Shown here piece after piece: positions 12,178 to 22,384 of a stretch of DNA of 64,000 nt (positions within the stretch are counted from its first letter, which is position 1; each line of letters starts with the position of its first letter). The notes under the pieces are model-generated. The model had not been told where the DNA came from. It did no database searches and saw nothing but the letters and a program-made list of their open reading frames with translations. Made by a program: the position numbers and the translations under genes. The stretch comes from Galeopsis tetrahit (taxonomy: Eukaryota > Streptophyta > Magnoliopsida > Lamiales > Lamiaceae). The DNA is taken from NCBI GenBank assembly GCA_963675135.1, contig OY776122.1:14182881-14246880 (forward strand), read 5' to 3'.

Positions 12178-14078
12178 TTAGATAGGTTTAGGTACCCTTT
12201 GAGTTTTGGGTCCTGAGAGGTTAGCTGTACCTTTAGGAACCCAAACTTGCCTAATCACCCTGATTGATTCAAGGTGGCTAAGTTGTTTTCCTTGTGCATC
12301 AACATACACTGTCTTTCCCTTAAATGCCTTTGGGAAAGTGTGTGTGAAAGTATTAACTCTGTAAGTTTCAGGGGAGTTGTCACCTCTCCTGAACTTATGA
12401 GTTCTTTGTGCAGCTTGATGAAATCTTTGAGGAAAGACATTTTTATGACCATTACTCTTTGGCATGGAGGGTTTTGGTTGTCTTATTTTATTCTGCCTTT
12501 GAGGATAGTTGTCCTTAGGTCTATTCAGCTGAGGCTTTCTCAGAAGAATTGGCCTAGGCTGATTATACCTTGGATAACTCCTCTGAACATTGTTCAGTAG
12601 AGTTGCCCTTCCATTGGGTCTACTCTACTGACCAACATTCCTTTTGTGTTCAGGGGCCTTGACCTTTTCCAAAGGTTTGGGCCTAGTCTCCTGAGGCACT
12701 TGAGTAGGCATTTCATTTAATTTTCCCTTTCCTTTGTTTAGTGGCTGAATTATTTCATTTTCAGATTGTTGTACCACTGATTTAACAAAGATTTTCTTAG
12801 TGTTACTTGTAGAAGCAACACTAAGACAAGGTGAAGATTCAAATGGATCAAAACCTAATCCACTTCTTTGAGCCATAGGTCTTTGATAACTCTGAATTTC
12901 CTCTATTGCTCTAGAGGATTTGTTCAAAGCAGACATCTTTTGTTTCAGGCTCTCTTCACTTGATTTAAGAATGTCATACTCATGTGAGAGGTTTTCAAAC
13001 TTAGCTTGAAGAATTTTTAGTTCAAAATCTTTTCTCTTCTGAGTAAGTAATTGAGCATCAATCTGTCCTTGTTGGTCAACTATCCTGAGATTTGCTTCCT
13101 CAAGCTTTCTCAAGACTTGTTGATACAACTCAGTAGATTTAATGTCAGTTACTGTCTCAGCAGGTTTTGAAAGCTCAATTGAAAGTCTTTCATTTTCTCT
13201 CACACAATTATCATGAAATTCTTGTAATCTAGTGAAATCTTCCATCAATTTCCCAAAGGAAAGTTTCAAGTTGACTTCACTAGTGTTTTGTGAGATGAAT
13301 GATGGTGAACTAGAAGTAGAGGATACCTCATCATCCTCAAGAGCCATGTTGCAAACATCATCATCACTATTGGAGAACAGTCCATCAGAAGAGTTGAAGC
13401 TTTCAGCACTATCAGATTCATCACCAGTCATCATGGCTTTTCTGTTGATGAACTTTCTGTTTCTTTTGGCTTGCCTCTCTCTTCTTTCTTTAGAGCTCAA
13501 TTCAGGGCAGTCATACTGGAAGTGCCCTTTCTTTTTGCAATTGTAGCACAAGTCTTCATCATCATCCTTCTTGGATTCATCTCTTCTTTTAGATGATGAA
13601 GGGTCAGCTCTACTGGACCTTCTTCTATCAGAGGACTTGTCCTCTGATCTTTTCTCTTCAGGCTTTTTGTCCTCAGCCTGAGCTTCAGGGGAGTTGTACC
13701 TTCTCCTAAATTTATTGTCTTGGTAGAATTTCTTGTATCTACCAAACCTTGTGTTGAGCTTGTCAAACCTTCTAGCCATCAAGGCTAGTTCCTCCTTCAT
13801 TTCAGTCTTTGAGACTGAATTTGATGATCTGGGAGTGGGTTGCATTTCAGGTTCAGCAACTTTGGCTTTGAATGCCACTCCCTTAGTAGGATTTGAAGGT
13901 TCCTCAACATGATTTCTTCTGTTGAGATCGAACTCATAGGCTTTGAGTTCAGAGAAGATTTGTTGCATGGGCATGGTGGAGAGATCCTTGGTGTTTTGCA
14001 TCATTACAGCATAGACATCCCACTTTTGAGTGAGACTTCTCAAGATCTTCAAACCAACTTCTCTCTTGGTGTAGACCT
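12178..14078 (-). pseudogene. gag, 3' portion (element B)
   Basis: This continues the gag cut by element E at GACCT. It holds the rest of the UBN2-type core (GLKILRSLTQKWDVYAVMMQ), a basic, serine-rich stretch, one CCHC zinc knuckle (CYNCKKKGHFQYDC), an acidic region and a coiled coil, ending ...QRVPKPI. A premature TAG at 12627-12625 replaces a Gln codon of the D homologue (NVGQ*SRPNG), and the frame then stays open to TAA at 12180-12178. Here gag and pol share one frame, separated only by that TAA and LQVP codons. In D an extra A in an A-run breaks this register. Confidence 0.85.
14074..14078 (+). repeat. Target site duplication of element E, left
   Basis: GACCT precedes the E LTR start TGTTGGG and is repeated at 27317-27321, directly after the 3' LTR. 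Five bases is the normal copia duplication. Confidence 0.95.
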
Positions 14079-15407
14079 TGTTGGGATATGAATCCTAGAA
14101 CAAGTCCTAAATGATGAACAAAAGATAAAAGATAAAGTTTTGATAAGCCAAAAGAAGACTTGAATATTTTCTAAGTATTGACTAATCTAGTCTAGTTGAG
14201 TTGAAGTCATCTTGTACAGATCAGTAGAATTCAAAAGACAAGTACAGTATAAAAGAAAAGTATTATTAAAAGATAAGTACGATTTATAAGTACTTCATAT
14301 CTGTTTATATATGTTAGAATGTTACTGAGCTATTTAAATGTTGTATAGAGCTCATGATTTCTATATATAATAGATAGATTCATTGTATAGTTTATAAGCT
14401 GACTAAGCTTGTATTATAAAAGCTTAAAGTAATGTAATAGTCTTGTTAGGTTAGATGATAGGACTAGATTAGTTTTATTAGAAGTCTACTACACAAGAAG
14501 AGAAGACCAGTCTACTACTCAAGACAGGTGGACTACAAGACAAGTACATATACAAGTCTACTCAAGACAGGTCAATGTAAAGGTTAGTTACAAATACGCG
14601 TGAAAAGATAAAGGTATAGAAGTTAGTTATGGAATAACTAAGTCATAACAGAAACGCGTGGATTGATAAGAAGATTCATTTGAAGGAAGGTAGTTATCAA
14701 GAAAAGTTGGTTACAACTTACTAATTTCTTGGTATTTGAAGTCTATAAATACCCCAAGGTATTCTTTGGTAAAAGACTACTGATGACAAAAGATACTGAA
14801 GAATTACTACTCAAAAACGATATTGAAGATTCAAAAGAAGTTTACTCTCAGAGTTGATTGAAGTTCAGAAAGATAGCCAGAAGACAAGTGAAGAATTCAG
14901 AAGGCTACTACTGAAGAACAGAGAAGTTTTTAAGTTTTTGTTTGTTATTTTTCAAGGTGCTAGATACTTGTAAAATTTCTAGTAAGATCGTAGACATATC
15001 TGGAGGTATAGTCTGATTGAAGATCTAAGTCTTCTTCTTGGGACTTTAAAGACAGGAATACACACTTGTACTCGATTGGAAGAGTTTAGTGGAAACATCA
15101 CAACTGGGTTTGTGAGAGTGGATGTAGACAAGTTGTCGAACCACTATAAATCTTGTGTTTGTTTTACTTTACAGTTTTGATTGTTTAAATTGCTTAATTG
15201 GTTTAACTACTTAACTGATCTAGACTAGTTGAGTATAGAACAGAGTTCTCGAAAATAAGTTGAGTATAATCTTGAATTGGGCTCATTGATAATTTCGTAT
15301 TCCGCATATTGTACTTTGATATTTCGAAAGATTTTTGAAAAGTCTATTCACCCCCCTCTAGACATTTTCACTAGCTTACTCGTTATTAACTCAACTTGGG
15401 ACCAACA
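14079..15407 (+). repeat. 5' LTR of element E
   Basis: 1329 bp, TGTTGGGATATG...GGGACCAACA. A TATA box lies at 14744-14751. Repeated CTACTCAAGACAGGT-like words lie at 14500-14575. It is identical in length to the 3' LTR. Confidence 0.95.
14744..14751 (+). promoter_or_regulatory. LTR TATA box of element E
   Basis: TATAAATA in GTCTATAAATACCCC. The 3' LTR copy is at 26653-26660. It is the likely start-site signal for genomic RNA. Confidence 0.65.
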
Positions 15408-15409
15408 AG

Positions 15410-15421
15410 TGGTATCAGAGC
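15410..15421 (+). other. Primer binding site of element E
   Basis: TGGTATCAGAGC two bases after the 5' LTR, matching the initiator methionine tRNA 3' end. Confidence 0.95.
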
Positions 15422-15606
15422 AGTAGTTTACGAACTGCTGTTTCTTGATAACCGACTCAAGACTTAGGGTGAAGTCTTGGTCCTTGACTGTTCTTGTATA
15501 CGTGTTCTTGATCATATTCTTGTATCATCTGTTTTTCGTGCTCCCTGTTCTTGACTTATCTGTTGTTCTTGATCATAACTCTACTTAGCACTTATTTCTT
15601 GAAATC

Positions 15607-18150
15607 ATGTCTCTTGAGATAAGCGCCAACAAACTACCTAAGTTCCAGGTACAGGATTACGACTATTGGAAGCTAAGGATGGAAGCCATCTTCAGCTCCA
15701 CTCATGACTTAATGATCTCAGTCATTACTGAAGGTCCAATTGTGACCATGATCCCAAACACTGCTGCCCTCGACGCAAATCAACCCGTGGGTACTCTCGT
15801 CAAGAAACCAAGGTCAGAACTTACATCTGAAGAAATGAGACAGAATAATTTGGATAGCTTGGCCAAGAATTACATCTTACACACTCTTCCTAATGAGTAT
15901 CTGGGAAAAGTGTTAAAATGTAAAACTGCCAAAGAAATGTGGGTCCGCTTAGCTATCATTTGTGAAGGGACATCCCTAATCAAAGAAAGCAAGCTTTCCA
16001 CTGCTGTCCAAAGATTCGAATCATTTCATATGAAAACTGGTGAAACAATAGACCAGTTGGATACTCGTTTTACCAAAATCATGAATGACTTGGAAGTCCT
16101 TGGTAAATCTTATACTCCTCGTGAAATCAATCTTAGGATTCTAAAAAGCCTTGATAGTCGATGGAGGATGGTAAAAATGCTTGTTAAGAATACCCAAGAT
16201 ATAGACGTATGGACAGCAGAGACTATGTTTCAAACTCTAAAGGCTCATGAGTTTGATCTAGACGAAGATGAACCCATAGTAAGTAGTGACAGAGAACATG
16301 CTGTATCTAAGAACGTTGCTTTTAAGGCTAGTTCGTCTAAGATAGACAGGTCTAAAACTAAGTCTAGGTCTGCTTCTGTTAAAGACAAGTTAGATACTGA
16401 TCTTAGTCTGAAGGATCAGGTAAGCCTCATGGTTAGAAAGTTTGATAGGCTGAATAAACGTTTCGGGAGATATAAGAAGTTCTATAGAGAGCATAGAGGG
16501 TCTGCTTCTAAGAACTCGTCTGAGACCAGACGAGACCGAAACTCGTCCGAAAGGAGAGACGAAGTCTCGAAAGGTAACAGACAAGATAAAGAGTCTGATA
16601 GTAGGAAGATTACTCGTTCTGATAGACGTGATAAACGAAGGAACAACTCTCCTATTAAAAAGGCTACTAATGATCTTTTGTGCTATAACTGTGAGAAGCC
16701 AGGTCACTACATATATGAATGTCCGGACCTGAGTACTGATGATCGAGAAGAACGCAAAGCACGAAGGGAACGAAGATACAACCGTGGTAAAAAGGCAATG
16801 ATGGCCAATAATGACTCTGACTCTGACTCAGACGAGTTGCCATCATCCTCATCTAGCTACCCGTCTGAACCAGATCACGATGAAGCATTCATAGTTGATG
16901 ATGGTTTATGCTTCATGGCTAAAATCGACCAAGAGGTATCATCTGTTACTTCCTTTCAATCATGTGATGAATCAGATTCTGATGAAAGTGACACTGCCAG
17001 TAGCCAAGTAGGGAGTAGTCTTCAGCACTCTACTAGTGCAGTTGAAGACGACCTCCTACTTGCCAACAAGGCATTCATTGAAGTCAGTGATGAAAACATC
17101 ATTCTAAGACAAGAAATCATTGATCTTAAGGAAGCTCAATCTAAAGTAGATCCTAATATAACAGTCCTAAATGAACGCTTGCAAGAAGAGTTGAGACAAC
17201 TCAAAAACAAGTGTTCATTGACAGACAAGTTGTATCAAGACCTACTTAAGACACATGCGACTGAGAAACATGAATTCAATGTCTTACAAAGCAAGCTCAA
17301 AAAGCTTGAAGAACGTAATAAGTTCTTAGAAACCGAGGTTGTCACATTAGACCTTAAACTTACTGACCTGGTTAACTCATCTAAGGTTAACCTTGAATTG
17401 TCAGATAGGTATAGGGCTCCTGCTGACAAGACAGGCATAGGTGCTGAGACACCCAGCTCGTCTACTCTAGTTCCTAAGAACCCTACTATTTTCATCTCAA
17501 GCTCTTTGACTAATGATAAAGGAAAAGAACCATTGATATACGATATTGACACTCCATCAAAAGGTACTGTAACAAAACAAGCTCGAGTTAACATTCCAAT
17601 TACCAAAGGTGGTAAAAAGAAAGTTAACAACAAGCCTGTTCCATCTAAGACGAGTCAACAAAGGACTAGGAATCGTGGACGACCAAATCAGGTCAGATAC
17701 GAGGACTGGTATCCAGAGGAAACTAGTACTAGACAAGTACAGACTAGACGACAAGAGTCTAGACCTCCTTTCATAAGGCAGTCTCAACTCTACTCGTCTA
17801 GACCTAGACAGGAAGGTCCAAAATATCGTACACAAGCTGTTTTATATCCTCCACCTTTGTCATATGATATCAAAGGAGAAGAAAGACCTAAACATGTCTA
17901 TAAACCGTATGGACCTAATGCATATAAACCCTATTCTGACTATCATAGACAAGTGCCTGCTCAAGTAGAGATTAAGTCAAAAGGCTATCTCCAAAGAGTA
18001 GACCCGAACTCGACTGATAGGCCAGATAAGGACAACAAGGTCTTATTTTGCAACAAATATGGTCGAAAGCTTAGAAGGTCAAACTTGTTCAGGACTCCAA
18101 TGTATATTTGGATTCCATTGAACTCGACTAACCCCCAAGGACCCCAATAA
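15607..18150 (+). CDS. Gag (capsid/nucleocapsid) of element E
   Basis: 847 codons, with the ATG 199 bp after the LTR. It should form the cytoplasmic virus-like particle and bind genomic RNA. The N-terminus (KLPKFQVQDYDYWKLRMEAIF) and the UBN2-type core (AKEMWVRLAIICEG ... TRFTKIMNDLEVL) are typical copia Gag. A basic Ser/Arg/Asp-rich region precedes one CCHC knuckle at residues 359-372 (CYNCEKPGHYIYEC). An acidic low-complexity stretch and a coiled coil (about residues 500-600) follow, then a basic tail. Near the C-terminus CNKYGRKLRRSNLF resembles a second knuckle that has lost ligands. The frame ends at TAA 18148-18150, out of frame with pol. Confidence 0.9.
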   Translation: MSLEISANKLPKFQVQDYDYWKLRMEAIFSSTHDLMISVITEGPIVTMIPNTAALDANQPVGTLVKKPRSELTSEEMRQNNLDSLAKNYILHTLPNEYLGKVLKCKTAKEMWVRLAIICEGTSLIKESKLSTAVQRFESFHMKTGETIDQLDTRFTKIMNDLEVLGKSYTPREINLRILKSLDSRWRMVKMLVKNTQDIDVWTAETMFQTLKAHEFDLDEDEPIVSSDREHAVSKNVAFKASSSKIDRSKTKSRSASVKDKLDTDLSLKDQVSLMVRKFDRLNKRFGRYKKFYREHRGSASKNSSETRRDRNSSERRDEVSKGNRQDKESDSRKITRSDRRDKRRNNSPIKKATNDLLCYNCEKPGHYIYECPDLSTDDREERKARRERRYNRGKKAMMANNDSDSDSDELPSSSSSYPSEPDHDEAFIVDDGLCFMAKIDQEVSSVTSFQSCDESDSDESDTASSQVGSSLQHSTSAVEDDLLLANKAFIEVSDENIILRQEIIDLKEAQSKVDPNITVLNERLQEELRQLKNKCSLTDKLYQDLLKTHATEKHEFNVLQSKLKKLEERNKFLETEVVTLDLKLTDLVNSSKVNLELSDRYRAPADKTGIGAETPSSSTLVPKNPTIFISSSLTNDKGKEPLIYDIDTPSKGTVTKQARVNIPITKGGKKKVNNKPVPSKTSQQRTRNRGRPNQVRYEDWYPEETSTRQVQTRRQESRPPFIRQSQLYSSRPRQEGPKYRTQAVLYPPPLSYDIKGEERPKHVYKPYGPNAYKPYSDYHRQVPAQVEIKSKGYLQRVDPNSTDRPDKDNKVLFCNKYGRKLRRSNLFRTPMYIWIPLNSTNPQGPQ

Positions 18151-18170
18151 ACAAGGAGGGTACCTAAATT

Positions 18171-21100
18171 ATGTATTATCATCTATTGCAGGGTCGACTC
18201 GATCTATACAAGAAAGGTGGCTCAACAGGAGAAACTTGGTACATAGACAGTGGCTGTTCGCACCACATGACTGGTACTAAGACTCTCTTATCAAGCTACC
18301 GTGAGCAAGAAGGACCAAAAGTGATATTTGGTGATAGCTCCATTGCTGTTACTAAAGGATTTGGTTACATTCGGAATGGTGACATAGAAATTCAAGATGT
18401 TTCGTATGTTGAAGGCTTGAAATACAATTTACTCTCTGTTTCACAATTTTGTGATCGTGGATACAAGGTGCAGTTCAAGAGTCAGAAATGTGAAATCATC
18501 GACAAGAAAATGCACACAGTCCTACTAGTCGGCATTAGACAAGGAAGTGTGTACATAGTGAACTGGAACAGTTGTCCGAGGGACACCTGTCTACTTACTA
18601 AGAATCCTAAAGAACTTGGCTGGCTCTGGCATAGACGCCTTTGTCATCTAAACTTTAAGGTCCTTAATAAGATAGCCAGAGACTACCTTGTGGAAGGTAT
18701 TCCCAATGAAGTCTACTATAAGTCACATGTATGCACCTCCTGTCAAAAAGGTAAACAGGTGAAGGGCTCTTTTAAATCTATTCCATCCCTCTCAACCAGT
18801 AGAGTTCTTGAACTTCTACATACGGACTTACATGGCCCAATAACTCCTCCAACTTTGAACGGTAGAAGGTACACACTTGTTGTGGTAGACGACTATTCTA
18901 AGTTCACTTGGGTAGTCTTCTTACACAAGAAGAGTGATACACAAACACTTTTGCCTGATCTATTGAAGAAGTTACAGGTTGAGAAGAATCAGTCAATTGT
19001 CAAGATCCGTAGTGACAAGGGTACTGAATTCATTAACTGCTATATTAACGAATTTTGTTCCAAGCGTGGCATCCAGCACCTTACTAGTGCAGCTAGGACA
19101 CCACAGCAAAATGGAGTAGCAGAACGAAGGAACAGAACTCTTAAGGAAGCCTGCAGGACCATGCTGACAGAGTATAATACGCCTCAGAAATTTTGGGCAG
19201 AAGCTATCAACACTGCATGCCACTCACAAAATAGAAGTGCTATCAATAAAGCACTAGGTAAGACGCCCTATGAGGTATGGAAAGGTAGAAAACCCAGAGT
19301 TTCATATTTTCATATATTTGGATGCAAGTGTTTCATCCATAACAATGGGAAAAGCAAGTTGAATGCATTCGATGCTAAAGCAGACGAGGGGATATTCTTA
19401 GGATACTCCTCGACTAGCAAAGCATTTAGAGTATTCAACTACTCAACCCTTTGTGTGGAAGAAACACCACATGTGGTTTTCGAAGAATCTCAACAGGACT
19501 CGTCTACCAACAAGATCAGTGAGAAAGCTACTGAGCTAACTGTCGAAACTGACAAAGACTCAGAGGTATATGAATCCGTTCAAGCATATAATCCATTTAT
19601 AAAAGCTCTCGAGTCAGACGACCAGAAGAAGGTGAGTGCTCAAGGTAACTCTACTAGACCAGTTGACATATCTAAACTAGTCGACTCGTCTACCCCAATT
19701 AAATCTTCTGATGATAATGATGTTGACATGCATGATGCTGTACATGATATAGATGATAGTATTTTTGTTAAAAATAGAAATACATGGAAATCAGCGCATA
19801 ATACTGAAAATATTATTGGTGACTCTACTGTTGGTGTTAAGACTAGACGACAACTCTTTGAGTCGCAAGAACAATCTAGTCCATCTCTGTTCTGCTGGTG
19901 TTGTTTCCTCTCATCTATCGAGCCAAAAACCATTAATGAGGCATTGGCTGATAGTAATTGGATCATTGCTATGCAAGACGAGTTGAATCAGTTTGTTCGA
20001 AATGACGTCTGGGAACTTGTTGATAGACCAAAACATCATAATGTAGTTGGCACCAGATGGATTTTCAAGAATAAGAACGATGAGAATGATGTAGTTGTTC
20101 GTAATAAGGCTAGACTAGTCGCCCAAGGCTATTCACAAGCTGAAGGCATAGACTATGATGAAACATATGCTCCTGTGGCTAGACTAGAAGCCATTCGATT
20201 GTTTCTTGCATATGCTGCTTACATGAAATTTACAGTATATCAAATGGATGTTAAAAGTGCATTTCTTAACGGTATTCTTGTGGAAGAAGTATATGTTGAA
20301 CAACCCCCAGGTTTCGAAGTCAAAGGTAATCAGGTATACAAATTAAAGAAGGCCTTATATGGACTAAAGCAAGCTCCAAGAGCCTGGTACGATACTCTTT
20401 CTCAATTTCTATTAGAAAATGGTTTTACTAAAGGCAAGGTAGACAGAACCTTGTTTAGAAGACAAGAAGGGAAAGACATTTTACTCGTCCAAATTTACGT
20501 AGATGACATCATTTTTGGTTCACCTAACAAAGAGCTGAGTGAAAGTTTCTCAACACTCATGCAAAGTAAATTTGAGATGTCTATGATGGGTGAAATGAAT
20601 TACTTTCTTGGACTTCAAGTAAAACAGACCCCTGAAGGGATTTTCATAAATCAAGCAAAGTATACTAGAAATCTTCTAGATAAGTATGGTATTAAGACAT
20701 GCAAGTCTGCTGGCGTACCTATGCTACCTACATACAGAATGGACCCAGACGAACAAGGTAAGTGTACTGATCAAACCCATTACCGTGGTCTAATTGGTTC
20801 ATTACTCTACTTAACTGCTAGTAGACCTGATATTGCATTCTCTGTTGGAGTATGTGCTCGTTTTCAAGCTAATCCAAAGGAGAGTCATATGGAAACCACT
20901 AAAAGGATTCTGAAATATTTGAAAGGAACCATCAATCGTGGTATATGGTATCCTTCGAATGATGATTTATCTCTAAGTGGCTACTCTGATTCTGATTTTG
21001 GTGGTTGTAGAATAGATAGGAAATCTACATCTGGTTCTTGTCAATTCTTAGGCACAAAACTCATTTCATGGTTTTCGAAAAAGCAGACAAGTGTTGCTAC

Positions 21101-21452
21101 CTCTACTACTGAAGCCGAGTACATGGCTGCTGGTAGTTGCTGTAGTCAATTATTATGGCTTATTCAACAGCTTAGAGATTATAATATTTGTGAATCAAAT
21201 GTTCCTATATTCTGTGATAGTAATAGTGCAATTGCCATTACACAAAATCCTGTTCTGCACACACGTTGTAAGCATGTTGATGTGAAACACCATTTCATAC
21301 GTGATCATGTAGAAAAGAAGGATATTCGCATGGAAAAGATTCATACTGATTTTCAAAGAGCTGATATTTTTACAAAACCATTAGCTGAGGCCCGATTTCG
21401 TGAATTATGCATAAGTCTAGGACTTATTGATCTTGATCCTACTAGTATGTAG
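18171..21452 (+). CDS. Pol polyprotein (protease-integrase-RT-RNase H) of element E
   Basis: 1093 codons, intact. Aspartic protease: Asp26 in WYIDSGCSHHMTG. Integrase: HHCC region (WHRRLCHLNF ... CTSCQKGK) and DDE core (LLHTDLHGP, SDKGTEFINCYINEF, TPQQNGVAERRNRTLKEA). Reverse transcriptase: WIFKNKNDEND, DVKSAFLNG and catalytic YVDD at residues 776-779. RNase H: TTEAEYMAAG, CDSNSAIAITQNP, ADIFTKPLAEARF at the C-terminus. The copia order, with integrase before RT, is clear. The ATG at 18171 is only two codons after an in-frame TAA (18165-18167), and TTGCAG at 18186-18191 resembles a splice acceptor, so the real N-terminus is uncertain. Confidence 0.93.
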   Translation: MYYHLLQGRLDLYKKGGSTGETWYIDSGCSHHMTGTKTLLSSYREQEGPKVIFGDSSIAVTKGFGYIRNGDIEIQDVSYVEGLKYNLLSVSQFCDRGYKVQFKSQKCEIIDKKMHTVLLVGIRQGSVYIVNWNSCPRDTCLLTKNPKELGWLWHRRLCHLNFKVLNKIARDYLVEGIPNEVYYKSHVCTSCQKGKQVKGSFKSIPSLSTSRVLELLHTDLHGPITPPTLNGRRYTLVVVDDYSKFTWVVFLHKKSDTQTLLPDLLKKLQVEKNQSIVKIRSDKGTEFINCYINEFCSKRGIQHLTSAARTPQQNGVAERRNRTLKEACRTMLTEYNTPQKFWAEAINTACHSQNRSAINKALGKTPYEVWKGRKPRVSYFHIFGCKCFIHNNGKSKLNAFDAKADEGIFLGYSSTSKAFRVFNYSTLCVEETPHVVFEESQQDSSTNKISEKATELTVETDKDSEVYESVQAYNPFIKALESDDQKKVSAQGNSTRPVDISKLVDSSTPIKSSDDNDVDMHDAVHDIDDSIFVKNRNTWKSAHNTENIIGDSTVGVKTRRQLFESQEQSSPSLFCWCCFLSSIEPKTINEALADSNWIIAMQDELNQFVRNDVWELVDRPKHHNVVGTRWIFKNKNDENDVVVRNKARLVAQGYSQAEGIDYDETYAPVARLEAIRLFLAYAAYMKFTVYQMDVKSAFLNGILVEEVYVEQPPGFEVKGNQVYKLKKALYGLKQAPRAWYDTLSQFLLENGFTKGKVDRTLFRRQEGKDILLVQIYVDDIIFGSPNKELSESFSTLMQSKFEMSMMGEMNYFLGLQVKQTPEGIFINQAKYTRNLLDKYGIKTCKSAGVPMLPTYRMDPDEQGKCTDQTHYRGLIGSLLYLTASRPDIAFSVGVCARFQANPKESHMETTKRILKYLKGTINRGIWYPSNDDLSLSGYSDSDFGGCRIDRKSTSGSCQFLGTKLISWFSKKQTSVATSTTEAEYMAAGSCCSQLLWLIQQLRDYNICESNVPIFCDSNSAIAITQNPVLHTRCKHVDVKHHFIRDHVEKKDIRMEKIHTDFQRADIFTKPLAEARFRELCISLGLIDLDPTSM

Positions 21453-22384
21453 CAATGTACTAACAGACAGGTACAGTCCTAAGAAGAAAGGAGAAATAGA
21501 CAAGCTACCACAAAAGAACAGAGCACTCGTCTATTCACGCAACAGACAGGTATACAAGGTCAGACAAGTTGACCAAACAACCCGATGAGGAAGCTGGTAA
21601 AGCTGAGGGTAATACTAAGGGAATAAACATTTAAGGGGGAATCTTTGATTTCTTAAAGATCCTTATGTTGACTTTTTAGTTTGGTAACAGTCATCTTGTT
21701 TGAACCTTGATCATTGATTTAAATCAATATTCGTCATATAAATTCTACTCGACTATCTGTCGTACTAAAGAAGACAGATACATAAAGCTGTTCGACATTC
21801 AGACAGATACGCATAGTCGAAGGGGGAAATCATCTGGTGAACATAAGACTACTCGTCTTGTGCCGCTTAACCCACTCGCCTTATGAAGCTTAGTCCTACT
21901 CATCTGTTCTGGATGGACTCGAACAGACAAGCTAAGTTTTCATTTGATTTTCATTGAATATGTGTTAATATGTTTACTCGAACCAAATTAACTATGATAA
22001 AGTAATGTGATTGTGTTAAAATGTGGAAATCCTAGAATTTGATTTATACACCACTAGTTAATGAGGTGTACATATTTCGTTAATGCCAAAACACGACCAA
22101 AATAGGTCAGATGAATACACTCTTTTATTTTTGCAAATAAGAAAGGCGGATTCCAATTTGCACATAATCAATTCACATTCTTTTCTCGGTTCCGTAACTG
22201 AATGCCAAAGGTCTTCACCGTTGGATCTAATTCTTCTATATTCACCGTTGGATCAAATTCTGTTTTAAACAAAAAAACCAACTATTGCACACGTCTTGCC
22301 TCACGTTTCATAACCTCTCTACTTCTTGCTACCAGTAATTTACTGCATAATCCATTTGTTTGTGTTCTTAGTAAATCATTCACC
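21453..22384 (+). other. Leader between pol and ORF3 of element E
   Basis: About 930 bp without a convincing gene. It starts with pol-flank sequence shared with C (AACCCGATGAGGAAGCTGG) and the second purine tract. ACTCGTCT-type words are dense (21525, 21850). TTATACACC...GTTAATGAGGTG, shared with C, lies at about 22043-22068. Two copies of CACCGTTGGATC (22216-22227, 22243-22254) lie 130-170 bp before the ORF3 ATG. A long frame opens at 22202, but the start conserved with C is 22385. Confidence 0.7.
21630..21643 (+). other. Second polypurine tract after pol (element E)
   Basis: TTTAAGGGGGAATC. The identical string occurs in C (complement of 30997-31010), and similar tracts occur in B and D at the same place. 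Confidence 0.7.

Noticed and set aside
21440..21470. TAG-CAA after E pol as a readthrough signal towards ORF3, as proposed for SIRE1
   Set aside because: The next bases are TGT, not the CARYYA readthrough context; C has TAG-TAC and D has TAA at this place; about 930 bp with stops separate pol from ORF3.
22202..22384. 61-codon N-terminal extension of E ORF3
   Set aside because: Open by chance, includes the two CACCGTTGGATC motifs, and is not shared with C, whose homology starts at the MSI...ILDV methionine (22385 in E).
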